64,000 bases of DNA, taken from Mucilaginibacter segetis (GTDB lineage: Bacteria; Bacteroidota; Bacteroidia; Sphingobacteriales; Sphingobacteriaceae). The notes beneath the pieces were generated by a model. The model was given only the letters and a program-made list of their open reading frames with translations, did not search any database and was not told the origin of the DNA. Within the stretch, counting starts at the first letter, position 1; each line of letters opens with the position of its first letter. Of this stretch, positions 20,243 to 29,562 are shown piece by piece. The position numbers and the translations under genes are program-made. The stretch lies in contig NZ_JAEHFW010000001.1 of the NCBI RefSeq assembly GCF_016522075.1, positions 1,674,001-1,738,000 of the forward strand. Reading direction: 5' to 3'.

Positions 20243-22221
20243 GATTTTTTCTTGAACACTATCTCGGCCCGTTCAGTTGATATTATTTTGTTATACAACT
20301 CCTTTAGATAGGGATATTCTTCTGGCGCATAAACCGATTTATTAAATTGAAGTACGTTTGAGAATGTAAAGGAATTGCTATTCCCCGTAAAGTTAGTAAT
20401 AAATTTGCCCCCCTGGTTTGGCAAAGCAAGTGCTATACCGTCCGGAGAACTTTCAATAGCATATTCAGCAGGCAAATGCATAGTTAAAATAAACCGGTCA
20501 TCTGAGGGCATTCCCCAGTCCACCGGATAGTTTCGTTCATTTAATTTAAACGGATTAACGGTTATTCTGTCAAAAATAAATGGATTAAAAGATAGTCGAT
20601 TATGGTCTAAATTATCAAACGCGTCAATTTCAACTTCATACTTCTCTTCTAAAGGCGAATCCAAGCTATCCACATTTATTACATCTGCTTTAAGTATTTT
20701 TGTTTTGGTAAGTTTTTCATCTATGTTTTCAATATATTCATCGAGCGTATTAAATTTTTTAATAGCACTACGCTTTTCGTATCCCTGATATCCGGATGAA
20801 TAAATGGTAATAGTACCTTTTAATTTACCGTCGCTTTGCAGCGTCAGATCTAATGAACTTGTACTTGATTTTCTTTGCTCTTTACCTAAATCTATCCAGT
20901 AGGATGGCTTGTCCAAACTCATTACCCGACCCTGGTCATTAAAACATTTTAAAGGCAACATCCCAAACCCAAGTAAAGGATCGGTTGCGTCGAGCATATA
21001 GGTTTTGCCACCAATGTCTACTTTGGCTATAACGTAATCAAATTCATTCTCAACCGGATAAATCCTATTGATCAGGCCATTATCACGAGTGGACAGTAAC
21101 ACTGCATCGGCATCCAAATCAACGGAATTTAACGCTGAAACTAATGCTAAATTAATGTCACCCACATTACCTGTATGATTTTCCAAAGCCTTTCGTATAC
21201 CATCATCACTTCCACGTGAGCGTATACCATTCCACTTTATGTTTTTTTGAATGTAAGCATATATAGCTTTCGCCTTGGTTAAGTCATCAGTTTTACCTTC
21301 AACTACCGGCACTGTATATTTTTTAAGCTGGTCTTTATGCTTTATCTGGTTTCCAAAATAATCGGCATGTTTTAAGTTATAATCAATATCCTTCCACTCC
21401 TTAGTAACTCTTACCTTATTACCACGGTATGGATTTATATATTCAGAAAGGTTAAAATATATAGCAGACTTAAAGTTTTTTGGCGCTGTCATATAATTTT
21501 CCACTTCAAATGCAGGCACGTTGGCCATACCATATACCAAATGTGAACAATCGCAGCTTGAACCGTGTGTAGAAAAACAACCCTTTTCTACTTCTGAAGT
21601 GTTTTTTGTTAAAGCAAGACCACCACGCAGTAAGGCGTTATATGTCCAGAATGCAGGTATATGCACCTCGTACTCTGAATATACCTTTGGTATATCATCC
21701 TGGAAGTGCCATGCAGGAAATTTATCCCAAAAAGGCGTAATAACCTTATATTCATATTCAATTATACAGCCGTTACGTATATTTGGTAAAGCAAACTTGC
21801 TATTGCTCCAGTAATCATTTTCTTTTACTTCAACAATCTTAGATGGATCCAGTTCTGACCGTTGTACCGTCCCGTTATCAGTTAAATAAGTTGTGATACC
21901 TTTAATATCATCAACTTTTTCTCTCATATCATCCTTTTCAGTATAAAAGGGAACTTCAACTATACCTTTATCAAATGCCTTACTGTCAAATATCTTTATC
22001 TTTACGTGATAGGTATATATTATTTTAATATCATCATCACTCACTACATCTATACGGGTATTGCCATATTCATTTAATACCACAGCATGTGCAGTGGTAT
22101 CTTTAGCATATCTTTTTAAGTTAATTTCTTCTTGACTGTAGTTGCCATAAGGAAAGTTTTGTGCAGATACACAGATAGATAAAAGACAAAAAGCAAATAA
22201 GGCTGGTAAAAATTTATTCAT
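20239..22221 (-). CDS. DUF3857 protein with Cys-less transglutaminase-like domain
   Basis: This 660-residue exported protein (signal peptide ending near CVSAQ) is a distant paralogue of the gene after it, with DUF3857 first and a transglutaminase-like fold in the middle. Where active members have G-D-C-K, this one reads H-T-G-N-V-G-D-I-N-L, with no Cys, so it is probably not a cysteine transglutaminase or protease. The downstream motif VLLSTRDNG and the segment MLDATDPLLGFGMLP match the family. The operon of an apparently inactive and an apparently active member suggests that the two work as a pair; this is inference. The 119-base gap to the divergent exonuclease gene must hold both promoters. 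Confidence 0.87.
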   Translation of the reverse strand: MNKFLPALFAFCLLSICVSAQNFPYGNYSQEEINLKRYAKDTTAHAVVLNEYGNTRIDVVSDDDIKIIYTYHVKIKIFDSKAFDKGIVEVPFYTEKDDMREKVDDIKGITTYLTDNGTVQRSELDPSKIVEVKENDYWSNSKFALPNIRNGCIIEYEYKVITPFWDKFPAWHFQDDIPKVYSEYEVHIPAFWTYNALLRGGLALTKNTSEVEKGCFSTHGSSCDCSHLVYGMANVPAFEVENYMTAPKNFKSAIYFNLSEYINPYRGNKVRVTKEWKDIDYNLKHADYFGNQIKHKDQLKKYTVPVVEGKTDDLTKAKAIYAYIQKNIKWNGIRSRGSDDGIRKALENHTGNVGDINLALVSALNSVDLDADAVLLSTRDNGLINRIYPVENEFDYVIAKVDIGGKTYMLDATDPLLGFGMLPLKCFNDQGRVMSLDKPSYWIDLGKEQRKSSTSSLDLTLQSDGKLKGTITIYSSGYQGYEKRSAIKKFNTLDEYIENIDEKLTKTKILKADVINVDSLDSPLEEKYEVEIDAFDNLDHNRLSFNPFIFDRITVNPFKLNERNYPVDWGMPSDDRFILTMHLPAEYAIESSPDGIALALPNQGGKFITNFTGNSNSFTFSNVLQFNKSVYAPEEYPYLKELYNKIISTERAEIVFKKKS

Positions 22222-22340
22222 ATAATTTATATATTAATCAGGCCAATGAAAATAGCTATTTTTCTTTTAATGAAACTATAAAAAATAAACTATAGATAAT
22301 TTTAAGAGTTTTGCCACCTTTGCAACACTGAATTATAAAC

Positions 22341-23348
22341 ATGAAATTAATTTTAAAACGTCCCCTTGCCTTTTTTGATCTGGAAACGACTGGTACTAAT
22401 ATCGGCGCTGATCGTATTGTTGAAATATCCGTTATAAAGCTTTATCCGGATGGAAGTGAGGAAGTTAAAACATGGCGAGTTAATCCGGGAATTCCCATTC
22501 CATTAGAGTCGTCAATGGTGCACGGAATATTCGACGAACATATAATTGATGAAAAACGTTTTCATGAGTTGGGAGAGGAGATAGCCAAATTTATTGATAA
22601 TAGTGATCTGGCGGGCTATAATTCAAATAAATTTGATATCCCAATGCTTATGGAGGAATTTATAAGGGCTGGTGTACCATTTGAGCTAGATAACCGCCAT
22701 TTTGTGGATGTACAAAATATTTTTCACCAGATGGAGCAGCGCACTTTAAAAGCGGCCTATCAGTTTTATTGCGATAAACAGATACTCAATGCACATTCAG
22801 CTGAAGCCGATACCCGCGCTACCATGGAGGTGTTGTTAGCACAAATTGAACGATATGAGAACGCCGAATGGGAAGATAAAAAAGGCAACCGAAGCAAACC
22901 CGTAGTAGGAGACGTGGAAGCCTTGCATAAATTTACAAATTTGACCAGACCTGTTGATTTCGCAGGTAGAATGATCTATAATGAACAAGGTGAAGAACTT
23001 ATAAATTTTGGCAAACATAAAGGCAAACGTGTTGAGGATGTTTTTACTGTTGAGCCTAGTTACTACTCATGGATGATGCAGGGTGATTTCCCGTTATACA
23101 CCAAACGTAAGCTGGAAGAGATATATAAGCGATGGAATGCTAAAAAAATGGCTGAAAGACAGTCCAAAACTTCACACGCTACAGAAAACAAAACTAAATC
23201 TGATTCCAATCAAATTTTTCAAAAGAAAACTGTAATAAGTAATAATTCAAACTCTCTAAATAGGACTTATCAAAAAAAGCAAGAACCTGCTAAACCAGTA
23301 AATGAGGATATGCTACAGCAGTTAGCAATGAAGTTTAAGAAAGGATAA
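22341..23348 (+). CDS. DnaQ-like DEDDh 3'-5' exonuclease with DUF3820 domain
   Basis: This 335-residue protein has an N-terminal exonuclease domain (about 7-175) with the acidic residues Asp13 and Glu15 in FFDLETTGT, a second block LAGYNSNKFDIPML, and the H-x4-D block AHSAEADTRATMEVL of the DEDDh class. A DUF3820-type module follows at about 220-265 (NFGKHKGKRVEDVF, then YYSWMM), which occurs next to such nuclease domains in Bacteroidota. The C-terminal 60 residues are polar, rich in Lys, Ser and Asn, and probably disordered. Likely a proofreading or repair exonuclease acting on DNA or RNA; the substrate is unknown. Divergent from the DUF3857 operon. Confidence 0.9.
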   Translation: MKLILKRPLAFFDLETTGTNIGADRIVEISVIKLYPDGSEEVKTWRVNPGIPIPLESSMVHGIFDEHIIDEKRFHELGEEIAKFIDNSDLAGYNSNKFDIPMLMEEFIRAGVPFELDNRHFVDVQNIFHQMEQRTLKAAYQFYCDKQILNAHSAEADTRATMEVLLAQIERYENAEWEDKKGNRSKPVVGDVEALHKFTNLTRPVDFAGRMIYNEQGEELINFGKHKGKRVEDVFTVEPSYYSWMMQGDFPLYTKRKLEEIYKRWNAKKMAERQSKTSHATENKTKSDSNQIFQKKTVISNNSNSLNRTYQKKQEPAKPVNEDMLQQLAMKFKKG

Positions 23349-23387
23349 TTCGGATAAGTTATATAAAAACGTGTATTGTCTTAGGTG

Positions 23388-24314
23388 CTAAGAAAGAAAT
23401 TTAATATTTCTTTTTAGACCTTCAAACCTGGTGCGTTTAACTGCCGAATTTTTAAATACTTTTTTAAATGTTTCAGAAGTTATCTCGTCCCAATCCGATT
23501 TATTAAATTGTGATAGTTCCGGTGGTGGGATAAAAGCGGGTTCAGAATTTAAAACAGAAAAACGATTCCACGGACAAACGTCCTGACATATATCGCAACC
23601 AAACATCCAGTTATCCATTTTGCCTTTAAACTCGTTGGGTATTTCGTTTTTTAGTTCAATAGTCAGATATGATATACACCTACTTCCATCTACTACATAA
23701 GGCCCGACAATAGCATCGGTAGGGCATGCATCAATACACCTTGTACAACTACCACAATGGTCAGCGGTAGGTTTTATATCATATTCTAATTCGAGATCTA
23801 TAATCAGTTCAGCTAAAAAAAAGAATGAACCAGTTTTTTTGCTTATTAAATTGGCGTTTTTCCCTATCCAGCCTAAACCGGCTTTTTTTGCCCAGGCTTT
23901 ATCCAGAACGGGAGCCGAATCCACAAAAGCGCGGCCATTGACTTCCCCAATCTCAGTATTGATAGTATTGAGTAATTGCTTTAACTTGTCTTTAATAACA
24001 CTATGATAATCAACACCATAAGCATATTTGGATATTTTGGGTGATGTTATATCTATCTGAATATTATTATTGTAATAATTTAAACCCAATGATATTACTG
24101 ATTTAGCTCCATCAACTAACAGCCGTGGATCCAAACGCTTATCAAAGTGGTTTTCCATATAATGCATTTCACCATGCATTCCCTTACTTAACCAGCTTTC
24201 TAATTTAGGCGCTTCATCTTCAAGAAACTCCGCCTTGGCTATTCCGCAAAACATAAAACCAAGTTTTTCTGCCTCGGCTTTAATTAGTTTAGAATATGCT
24301 GAGATATTTTGCAC
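23388..24314 (-). CDS. queG: Epoxyqueuosine reductase QueG
   Basis: QueG carries out the last step of queuosine synthesis in tRNA, reducing epoxyqueuosine with cobalamin and two 4Fe-4S clusters. The sequence shows the N-terminal cobalamin-binding part, a conserved [19 protein letters not shown] stretch, and the cluster motifs [12 protein letters not shown] and [11 protein letters not shown] place the start at GTG 24314 (308 residues). The longer frame starts at GTG 24338, but a full promoter (TTG-N19-TATCTTTG, minus strand, 24348-24319) lies between the two, so the upper start would be ahead of its own -7 element. It is divergent from a small hydrophilic protein gene. Confidence 0.95.
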   Translation of the reverse strand: MQNISAYSKLIKAEAEKLGFMFCGIAKAEFLEDEAPKLESWLSKGMHGEMHYMENHFDKRLDPRLLVDGAKSVISLGLNYYNNNIQIDITSPKISKYAYGVDYHSVIKDKLKQLLNTINTEIGEVNGRAFVDSAPVLDKAWAKKAGLGWIGKNANLISKKTGSFFFLAELIIDLELEYDIKPTADHCGSCTRCIDACPTDAIVGPYVVDGSRCISYLTIELKNEIPNEFKGKMDNWMFGCDICQDVCPWNRFSVLNSEPAFIPPPELSQFNKSDWDEITSETFKKVFKNSAVKRTRFEGLKRNIKFLS

Positions 24315-24318
24315 TTTA

Positions 24319-24348
24319 CAAAGATAAATATAAACCACCTTTATGCAA
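24319..24348 (-). promoter_or_regulatory. Promoter of queG (Bacteroidota type)
   Basis: Read on the minus strand: TTG (24348-24346), 19 bases, then TATCTTTG (24326-24319), matching the TTG-N19-TAnnTTTG layout of Bacteroidota housekeeping promoters. It ends 4 bases before the GTG start and decides that start. Confidence 0.7.
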
Positions 24349-24396
24349 TTAACACATTATTGGTATGATTATAGTTGTAATAGAGAAAACATAATT

Positions 24397-24624
24397 ATGG
24401 AAACTAAACAAGAGGGATTTGACCGGGCTAATGCTCAAGGGAAAAATCATGATACCGAGGGAAATATTGCAAACGTTGGTAATGATCAGCTTAAACAAAA
24501 CGTATCAGACAATGATTTGGCTAAAAAAGTGCCAACGGTTACACCATATGATAATGATGAAGTCTCCGAAGCCGGACAAAATTCATCTAACAAAGGGCAG
24601 GGGCCGTCGGGAGAAAACCTTTAG
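24397..24624 (+). CDS. Small hydrophilic protein of unknown function
   Basis: The frame is open from 24343, but the natural start is the ATG at 24397, giving 75 residues beginning METKQEGFDRANAQGKN. The protein is rich in Asn, Asp, Lys and Gly, has no hydrophobic segment, and ends in GQGPSGENL. This looks like a disordered, stress-type small protein. An upstream start would overlap the region of the divergent queG promoter. It ends 4 bases before the convergent lipoprotein gene. I do not recognise a named family. Confidence 0.6.
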   Translation: METKQEGFDRANAQGKNHDTEGNIANVGNDQLKQNVSDNDLAKKVPTVTPYDNDEVSEAGQNSSNKGQGPSGENL

Positions 24625-24628
24625 TAAA

Positions 24629-25108
24629 TTAATTACCGTTATGATAAAATAACGGATTAGCATAAGTTGCTTCATTTACGATAAGGTTGCTATCAATTTT
24701 AAAAACACTGCATTTTCGAAGATCATATCGTGTGTTGCCATTATTAATATCACGCAGGCCCACAACATCATATTGTACAACTAATGTTGAATCATTATTT
24801 ATGATATTATCGACCAAGTATTTGGCATCCGGCGATTTATAAAATTCGAGATGAAAAATTTGATCAGCTCCGGCAGGACCAATTGCAATACCATTCCATT
24901 CACTTGACGAAATTGATGCAGTTGTGGCATATTGTTGTGTTAATGCTTTTAAATTATGATCATTCAATAATTTAAAGTGTTCTGCTATTAACACTTCTGA
25001 CTGTTCTTTCTTTGACACTCGGGTATCAACGGGTTTAGAATTACCACAGCTTTCCAAAAGCAGTAAAGCAAAAAAACAATATATCGCGATTCGTGAGATA
25101 TTAAACAT
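24629..25108 (-). CDS. Lipoprotein with probable NTF2/SnoaL-like fold
   Basis: This 159-residue protein has a signal sequence with lipobox (LLLESC, Cys near residue 21). The mature part begins with a helical stretch resembling the SnoaL/NTF2 opening (EHFKLLNDHNLKALTQQYA), then alternating strands ending in NTRYDLRKCSVFKIDSN. The fold assignment is a weak pattern judgement. It stands alone on the minus strand, separated from the deacetylase gene by a terminator. Function unknown. Confidence 0.7.
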   Translation of the reverse strand: MFNISRIAIYCFFALLLLESCGNSKPVDTRVSKKEQSEVLIAEHFKLLNDHNLKALTQQYATTASISSSEWNGIAIGPAGADQIFHLEFYKSPDAKYLVDNIINNDSTLVVQYDVVGLRDINNGNTRYDLRKCSVFKIDSNLIVNEATYANPLFYHNGN

Positions 25109-25130
25109 GGCTAAATATACCTAAGATAAT

Positions 25131-25170
25131 GAAAAAATAAACCCTCTTCTGTTTTACAAAAGAGGGTTTA
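25131..25170 (-). terminator. Rho-independent terminator of the deacetylase gene
   Basis: TAAACCCTCTT (25138-25148) and AAGAGGGTTTA (25160-25170) form an 11-base-pair perfect stem. On the minus strand it is followed by six Ts (25137-25132). It lies 23 bases after the stop codon of the gene at 25194-26063. Confidence 0.8.
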
Positions 25171-25193
25171 TAATTAAATAGCATAAAGGTTGG

Positions 25194-26063
25194 TTAAAAA
25201 CTATTCCGTATGCTATTACTAAAAGTTTTTGTACTCCAATAGCCGCTATCCAATATTCTACGAATAGTAAATAACGGATTTTTAGGATCTCGTTTTTCTG
25301 CAAGCTGGAATGCAGCAATAAAACCACGCTTTTTTAGTTCCGGTATACCTTGTTCATTCCATAAGCCAAAAGGATAAGCAAAATACTTCATCTTTTTGCC
25401 TGTAATTTCCTCCAGCTTTTTTGTTGGTTTATCTATTTGTATTTCCCAATCTTTTCCTGAATACTTTTTAAAGTTATGGTGATCCCACGTGTGTGATGCT
25501 ATCACATTCCCCTCGTCAGATAATTGTTTAATTTGTTCTTTACTCATATAATGTGGCCTGCCAATTGAAACCGTCATAATAAAAAACACGCCTTTAAAGC
25601 CATATTTTTTCATTTCCGGGCCAGCAACAGTAAACTGATCGAGGTCGGTATCGTCAAAGGTAAGCATAATGGGCTTTTTGGGAAGCGGCGCGCCAGTTGT
25701 TAAATAATTATATAGTTGGTCGGGTAAAATGGTGTGATATCCACTATCAGCAAGCATTTTCATATGCTCTTTAAAAGCAGCAATTTGAACAATGTAATCT
25801 TTAGCGGTTTTTGAATCGGTGGGTTTCCAGTCACGTATTTGGTGATAACAAACCACAGGTACTTGTTTACGCGACATAATTGCAGCTTTATCAATAGGGC
25901 CGGTGGCAAGCTTTACCGATGGTTCGGAAGAGGTGGCGGCTGTCGTCTTTCCGGAATCCACAGATAAACTATCTGTTTTAGATTGATCTGAAGATGTTTC
26001 GGACTGGCAAGCTGTAATACCTAAAATAGCAATCGAAATAACGGCTATAAATTTTTTTAACAT
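25194..26063 (-). CDS. Polysaccharide deacetylase (NodB) family lipoprotein
   Basis: This 289-residue protein has an N-terminal lipobox (ILGITAC, Cys19), then a Ser/Thr-rich linker to about residue 60. The NodB domain shows motif 1 LTFDDTD (catalytic Asp and metal Asp), motif 2 SHTWDHHNF (the metal-binding H-x3-H) and motif 3 AYPFGLWNE. Members of carbohydrate esterase family 4 remove N- or O-acetyl groups from peptidoglycan, chitin-like or exopolysaccharide chains. Motif 1 has D in place of the usual G after TFDD-T, a small variation. Outer-membrane anchoring and action in the periplasm or on the surface are inferred from the lipobox. It is followed by its own terminator. Confidence 0.92.
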   Translation of the reverse strand: MLKKFIAVISIAILGITACQSETSSDQSKTDSLSVDSGKTTAATSSEPSVKLATGPIDKAAIMSRKQVPVVCYHQIRDWKPTDSKTAKDYIVQIAAFKEHMKMLADSGYHTILPDQLYNYLTTGAPLPKKPIMLTFDDTDLDQFTVAGPEMKKYGFKGVFFIMTVSIGRPHYMSKEQIKQLSDEGNVIASHTWDHHNFKKYSGKDWEIQIDKPTKKLEEITGKKMKYFAYPFGLWNEQGIPELKKRGFIAAFQLAEKRDPKNPLFTIRRILDSGYWSTKTFSNSIRNSF

Positions 26064-26110
26064 AAGTTTGAGATAAATGTATTATATAGTAGGCCGCTAA
26101 AATAATATAT

Positions 26111-26137
26111 TTAACAGTATATATTATTAACTGTTAA
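26111..26137 (-). terminator. Possible terminator of the oxidoreductase/GH92 operon
   Basis: TTAACAGT (26111-26118) and ACTGTTAA (26130-26137) form an 8-base-pair stem 15 bases after the stop of the oxidoreductase gene on the minus strand. The T-rich tail is interrupted, so the call is tentative. Confidence 0.35.
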
Positions 26138-26152
26138 TAAAAGAATTATTGT

Positions 26153-27241
26153 TTACAATACTATTCGCTTTCCTTCGGCTACTGATCTTTTGGCGGCATC
26201 TAATATCTGCATCACAATCATATTATATTTTAAAGACGATCTGTCGTTAATACCCATAAGTCTATTATTAAGCACCATATGCAGATAAGACACCGGATTA
26301 TCCATTGGGGCTGCTAATGTATCCGCTACCATTGATAAGCTTCTATTATCCCGAATTTTGGTGATAAAATTATTTTTATCTAACGCGTGAATATATCCCA
26401 TGTCTCCAAACACTTCTAAATCTTTTATAGAAAAGGGCCAGTTCCAGGATGCTTCAATTATGCCGGTAGCCGTAGGATATTCCACAATTACATTTACATC
26501 GTCTTCTACTTTAGGGTAAGTTTGCGGTTTTAGATGACGTGCTACTGCTGTAACGGCAACTGGCTTTTGCCCGTCCATTAACCAGGTCATCAAATCAGCG
26601 CCATAACAGCCAAAATCAAACAAAGCTCCGCCGCCATTCTGTTCAGGATCCGTTAACCAGCTTAAAAACTCTTTACTGCAACCAATTTCCTTTGGCCCCT
26701 GGTGCCCGTCATGTACAACAATTTTACGTATATGGCCAATGCTGTCGTTGCTGGTCATGTTATATAAATTCTGAAATGAAGGATACCAGGTAGTTTCGTA
26801 ATTAGTTAATAGTTTTATATAATATTTTAATGATAAAAACTCCATTCGTTTGGCCTGCGCCAAAGTAGCTGCCAGTGGTTTCTCCACCATTACGGATATT
26901 CCAAGCGGCGCACATATCTCCACAATATCAATATGTTTGGCTACTGCATTATATCCCAAAACTGCATCGGGCTTTTTTGAAATAACCATTTTTTTAAGGT
27001 CATCAAAAAGAATTGAATCCGGTAAACTATACCTCTTTTGGTATTTTAATCTTAACTGTTTATCAGATTCTGCTATGCCAACAATATTTACTTCTCCTCG
27101 GCAATATTGATCTAATATGCCATTTACGTGATCATGAGTTAAGCCTGCAATTCCTACTTTAAGTGTGCTCTGGGCATATGCGATTTTGCCGCATATGCAT
27201 GAAATAAGTAACATGAACAATAAAATCCTTGCAAACCTCAT
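26153..27241 (-). CDS. Gfo/Idh/MocA-family oxidoreductase, exported
   Basis: I start this at ATG 27241 (362 residues), 7 bases after the stop of the GH92 gene. The longer frame from 27283 would overlap that gene and add residues ahead of an evident signal peptide (RILLFMLLISCICGKIAYAQ). The N-terminal Rossmann part begins KVGIAGLTHDHVNG, and the family motif EKPLAATLAQAK is present at about residue 115. Such NAD(P)-dependent enzymes oxidise or reduce sugars and sugar derivatives. A signal peptide on a nucleotide-dependent enzyme is seen in some Bacteroidota members. Its position behind a mannosidase suggests action on a released sugar; this is inference. Confidence 0.88.
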   Translation of the reverse strand: MRFARILLFMLLISCICGKIAYAQSTLKVGIAGLTHDHVNGILDQYCRGEVNIVGIAESDKQLRLKYQKRYSLPDSILFDDLKKMVISKKPDAVLGYNAVAKHIDIVEICAPLGISVMVEKPLAATLAQAKRMEFLSLKYYIKLLTNYETTWYPSFQNLYNMTSNDSIGHIRKIVVHDGHQGPKEIGCSKEFLSWLTDPEQNGGGALFDFGCYGADLMTWLMDGQKPVAVTAVARHLKPQTYPKVEDDVNVIVEYPTATGIIEASWNWPFSIKDLEVFGDMGYIHALDKNNFITKIRDNRSLSMVADTLAAPMDNPVSYLHMVLNNRLMGINDRSSLKYNMIVMQILDAAKRSVAEGKRIVL

Positions 27242-27248
27242 GGCTATA

Positions 27249-29528
27249 TTATTTTTCGGTAGATAGAGAATAAGGTACATCAACAGCTTTAGTACCCCTT
27301 GTTTTATTTGGTTGTGCCGACATGGTGTAATTTAAGGTGGCTCCTTGTATTAAAGAATGATGACTTAACCAGTTAAAATCATAAGGTTTTCCATTAACTG
27401 TTAATTTGCTTACGTATTTATTTTTTGTATTGTTAGCTGGCGCATTAATAACTATTTTCTTTCCATTCTCAAGATTTACAGTAAGCTTTTTAAATAATGG
27501 AGCACCCAATACATATTGATCTGTGGCAGGACAAACCGGATAAAAACCCATAGCAGAAAACACATACCATGCCGAGGTTTGGCCATTATCTTCATCGCCA
27601 CAGTAACCATCCGGGGTAGCTTTGTATAGTTTGTTCATTACATCGCGTACATGGTATTGAGCTTTCCACGGTTCGCCAGCATAATCATACAAATATATCA
27701 TGTGTTGTATAGGTTGGTTACCATGGGCATATTGGCCCATATCCGCTATTTGCATTTCTCTTATTTCGTGTATTACTTCTCCGTAGTAACTATCATCAAA
27801 TATCGGCGGTAAAGTAAATACAGAATCAAGCTTAGCTGCAAATTGCTTTTTGCCACCCATCAAATCAATCAAACCTTGTATATCATGAAAAACACTCCAG
27901 GTGTAATGCCAGCTATTTCCTTCGGTAAAAGCATCACCCCACTTAAATGGATTAAAAGGGCTTTGAAAACTACCATCCTTATTTTTACCACGCATTAAAT
28001 TGGTTGACGGATCGAAGAGCTTCTTATAATTCATGCTACGGGCCTTATATAAATCGATTTCGGACTTTGGACGGTGTAAAGCCTGAGCCAATTTATAAAT
28101 AGTAAAATCATCATAAGCATATTCAAGGGTACGCGCCGCGCTCTCATTGATCTTCACATCATAGGGTACATAGCCCAGACTTTTATAATAATCAATACCA
28201 TCGCGCCCTGTACCCGCCGGTCCGTCATTATTAGCACCATGTATTAATGCTTCATATAAAGTATTAATATCATATCCTCTGCCACCTTTTATATAGGCAT
28301 CTGCAACAACTGAAGCAGAATTATTACCTACCATTACATTTGAATAACCCGGACTACTCCATTCAGGCAGCCAGCCTCCTTCTTTATAATCATTAATAAG
28401 GCCTTCCTGCATTTCCTTATTAATAGATGGATAAACTAAATTAAGAAAGGGATATAAAGCTCTGAATGTATCCCAAAAGCCAGTCCCGGCAAACATATAA
28501 CCCGGTAGTGTTTCACCTGTATAAGGGCTATAGTGAATAATTTGCCCCTTAGCATCAACTTCATAAAGCTTGTTCGGAAAAAATAACATCCGGTATAAGC
28601 ACGAATAAAATGTACGTACCTGGTCAACTGATCCACCTTCAACTGTAAGACGACTCAAGGTCTTATTCCATACGGTTTTAGCCTTTTGCTCAGTTGCATC
28701 AAAACTATCAGTTCCAATTTCTCTTTTAAGTGTAACATCGGCTTGTTCAATACTAATAAATGATGAAGCAACCCTCAAGTGAACTTGTTCACCCTTATTG
28801 GTTTTAAAACCAATAACTGCAGTAACATGCTTAGCATTCAGTTCATTACCTGCAGCTAGCGTGCTATCACTATACAACTTTGTTAGTTCTATAGGTTTAT
28901 CCACATAGATAACAAAGTAGTTTTTAAAATTCTTTAACGGACCACGAGCATATTTAGTAGAATATCCTACAATCTTCTTTTCGCCGGGTATTACCTTAAT
29001 ATATGAGCCTCTGTCAAAGGCATCTATAACAATAAATGAGCTATCTGTTTTAGGATAAGTGAATCTAAACTGAGCACTGCGTTCAGTAGGTGTTATCTCG
29101 GTAGTAACATCATGATCAGCCAGGTAAACACTATAATAGTAGGGTTTAGCAATTTCGGCTTTATGTGAAAACCAACTCGCCCGGGCATTTTGAGTCACTT
29201 TTAAACTATCAGTTACAGGCATAATTGCAAATTGTCCGTAATCGTTCATCCAGGGAGATGGCTGGTGTGTTTGCTTGAAGCCGTTAATTTTGTGTGCATC
29301 ATAAGTATACTGCCAGCCATCACCCATTCGGCCGGTTTCCGGTGTCCAAAAATTCATTCCCCAAGGCAAAGCTATTGCAGGGTAGGTGTTCCCATTTGAT
29401 AGATCGTACTTTGATTGCGTACCCATTAATGGGTTTATCCACTCCACCGGATCTGTTACCTTATTAACTTGTTGCGCAAATAAATTCAGGGAAAATAAGC
29501 ATGTAATGAGCAGTAATAGTTTTTTCAT
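27249..29528 (-). CDS. Glycoside hydrolase family 92 alpha-mannosidase
   Basis: This 759-residue exported enzyme has a signal peptide LLLLITCLFSLNLFAQQ. GH92 enzymes are Ca2+-dependent exo-alpha-mannosidases that trim N-glycans and other mannosides. Typical blocks are VNPLMGT-like WINPLMGTQ, GNTYPAIALPWGMNFW, GFKQTHQPSPWMNDYG, MVGNNSASVVADAY, EGNSWHYTW, HGNQPIQHM and YCGDEDNGQTSAWYVFSA, in the order expected for the family. Start is the ATG at 29528, one codon inside the open frame. Followed after 7 bases by the oxidoreductase, so one operon. Linkage specificity cannot be told from the sequence. Confidence 0.95.
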   Translation of the reverse strand: MKKLLLLITCLFSLNLFAQQVNKVTDPVEWINPLMGTQSKYDLSNGNTYPAIALPWGMNFWTPETGRMGDGWQYTYDAHKINGFKQTHQPSPWMNDYGQFAIMPVTDSLKVTQNARASWFSHKAEIAKPYYYSVYLADHDVTTEITPTERSAQFRFTYPKTDSSFIVIDAFDRGSYIKVIPGEKKIVGYSTKYARGPLKNFKNYFVIYVDKPIELTKLYSDSTLAAGNELNAKHVTAVIGFKTNKGEQVHLRVASSFISIEQADVTLKREIGTDSFDATEQKAKTVWNKTLSRLTVEGGSVDQVRTFYSCLYRMLFFPNKLYEVDAKGQIIHYSPYTGETLPGYMFAGTGFWDTFRALYPFLNLVYPSINKEMQEGLINDYKEGGWLPEWSSPGYSNVMVGNNSASVVADAYIKGGRGYDINTLYEALIHGANNDGPAGTGRDGIDYYKSLGYVPYDVKINESAARTLEYAYDDFTIYKLAQALHRPKSEIDLYKARSMNYKKLFDPSTNLMRGKNKDGSFQSPFNPFKWGDAFTEGNSWHYTWSVFHDIQGLIDLMGGKKQFAAKLDSVFTLPPIFDDSYYGEVIHEIREMQIADMGQYAHGNQPIQHMIYLYDYAGEPWKAQYHVRDVMNKLYKATPDGYCGDEDNGQTSAWYVFSAMGFYPVCPATDQYVLGAPLFKKLTVNLENGKKIVINAPANNTKNKYVSKLTVNGKPYDFNWLSHHSLIQGATLNYTMSAQPNKTRGTKAVDVPYSLSTEK

Positions 29529-29562
29529 CAATAAAAGTAATTTGTATAATGGAATTTTTGTT

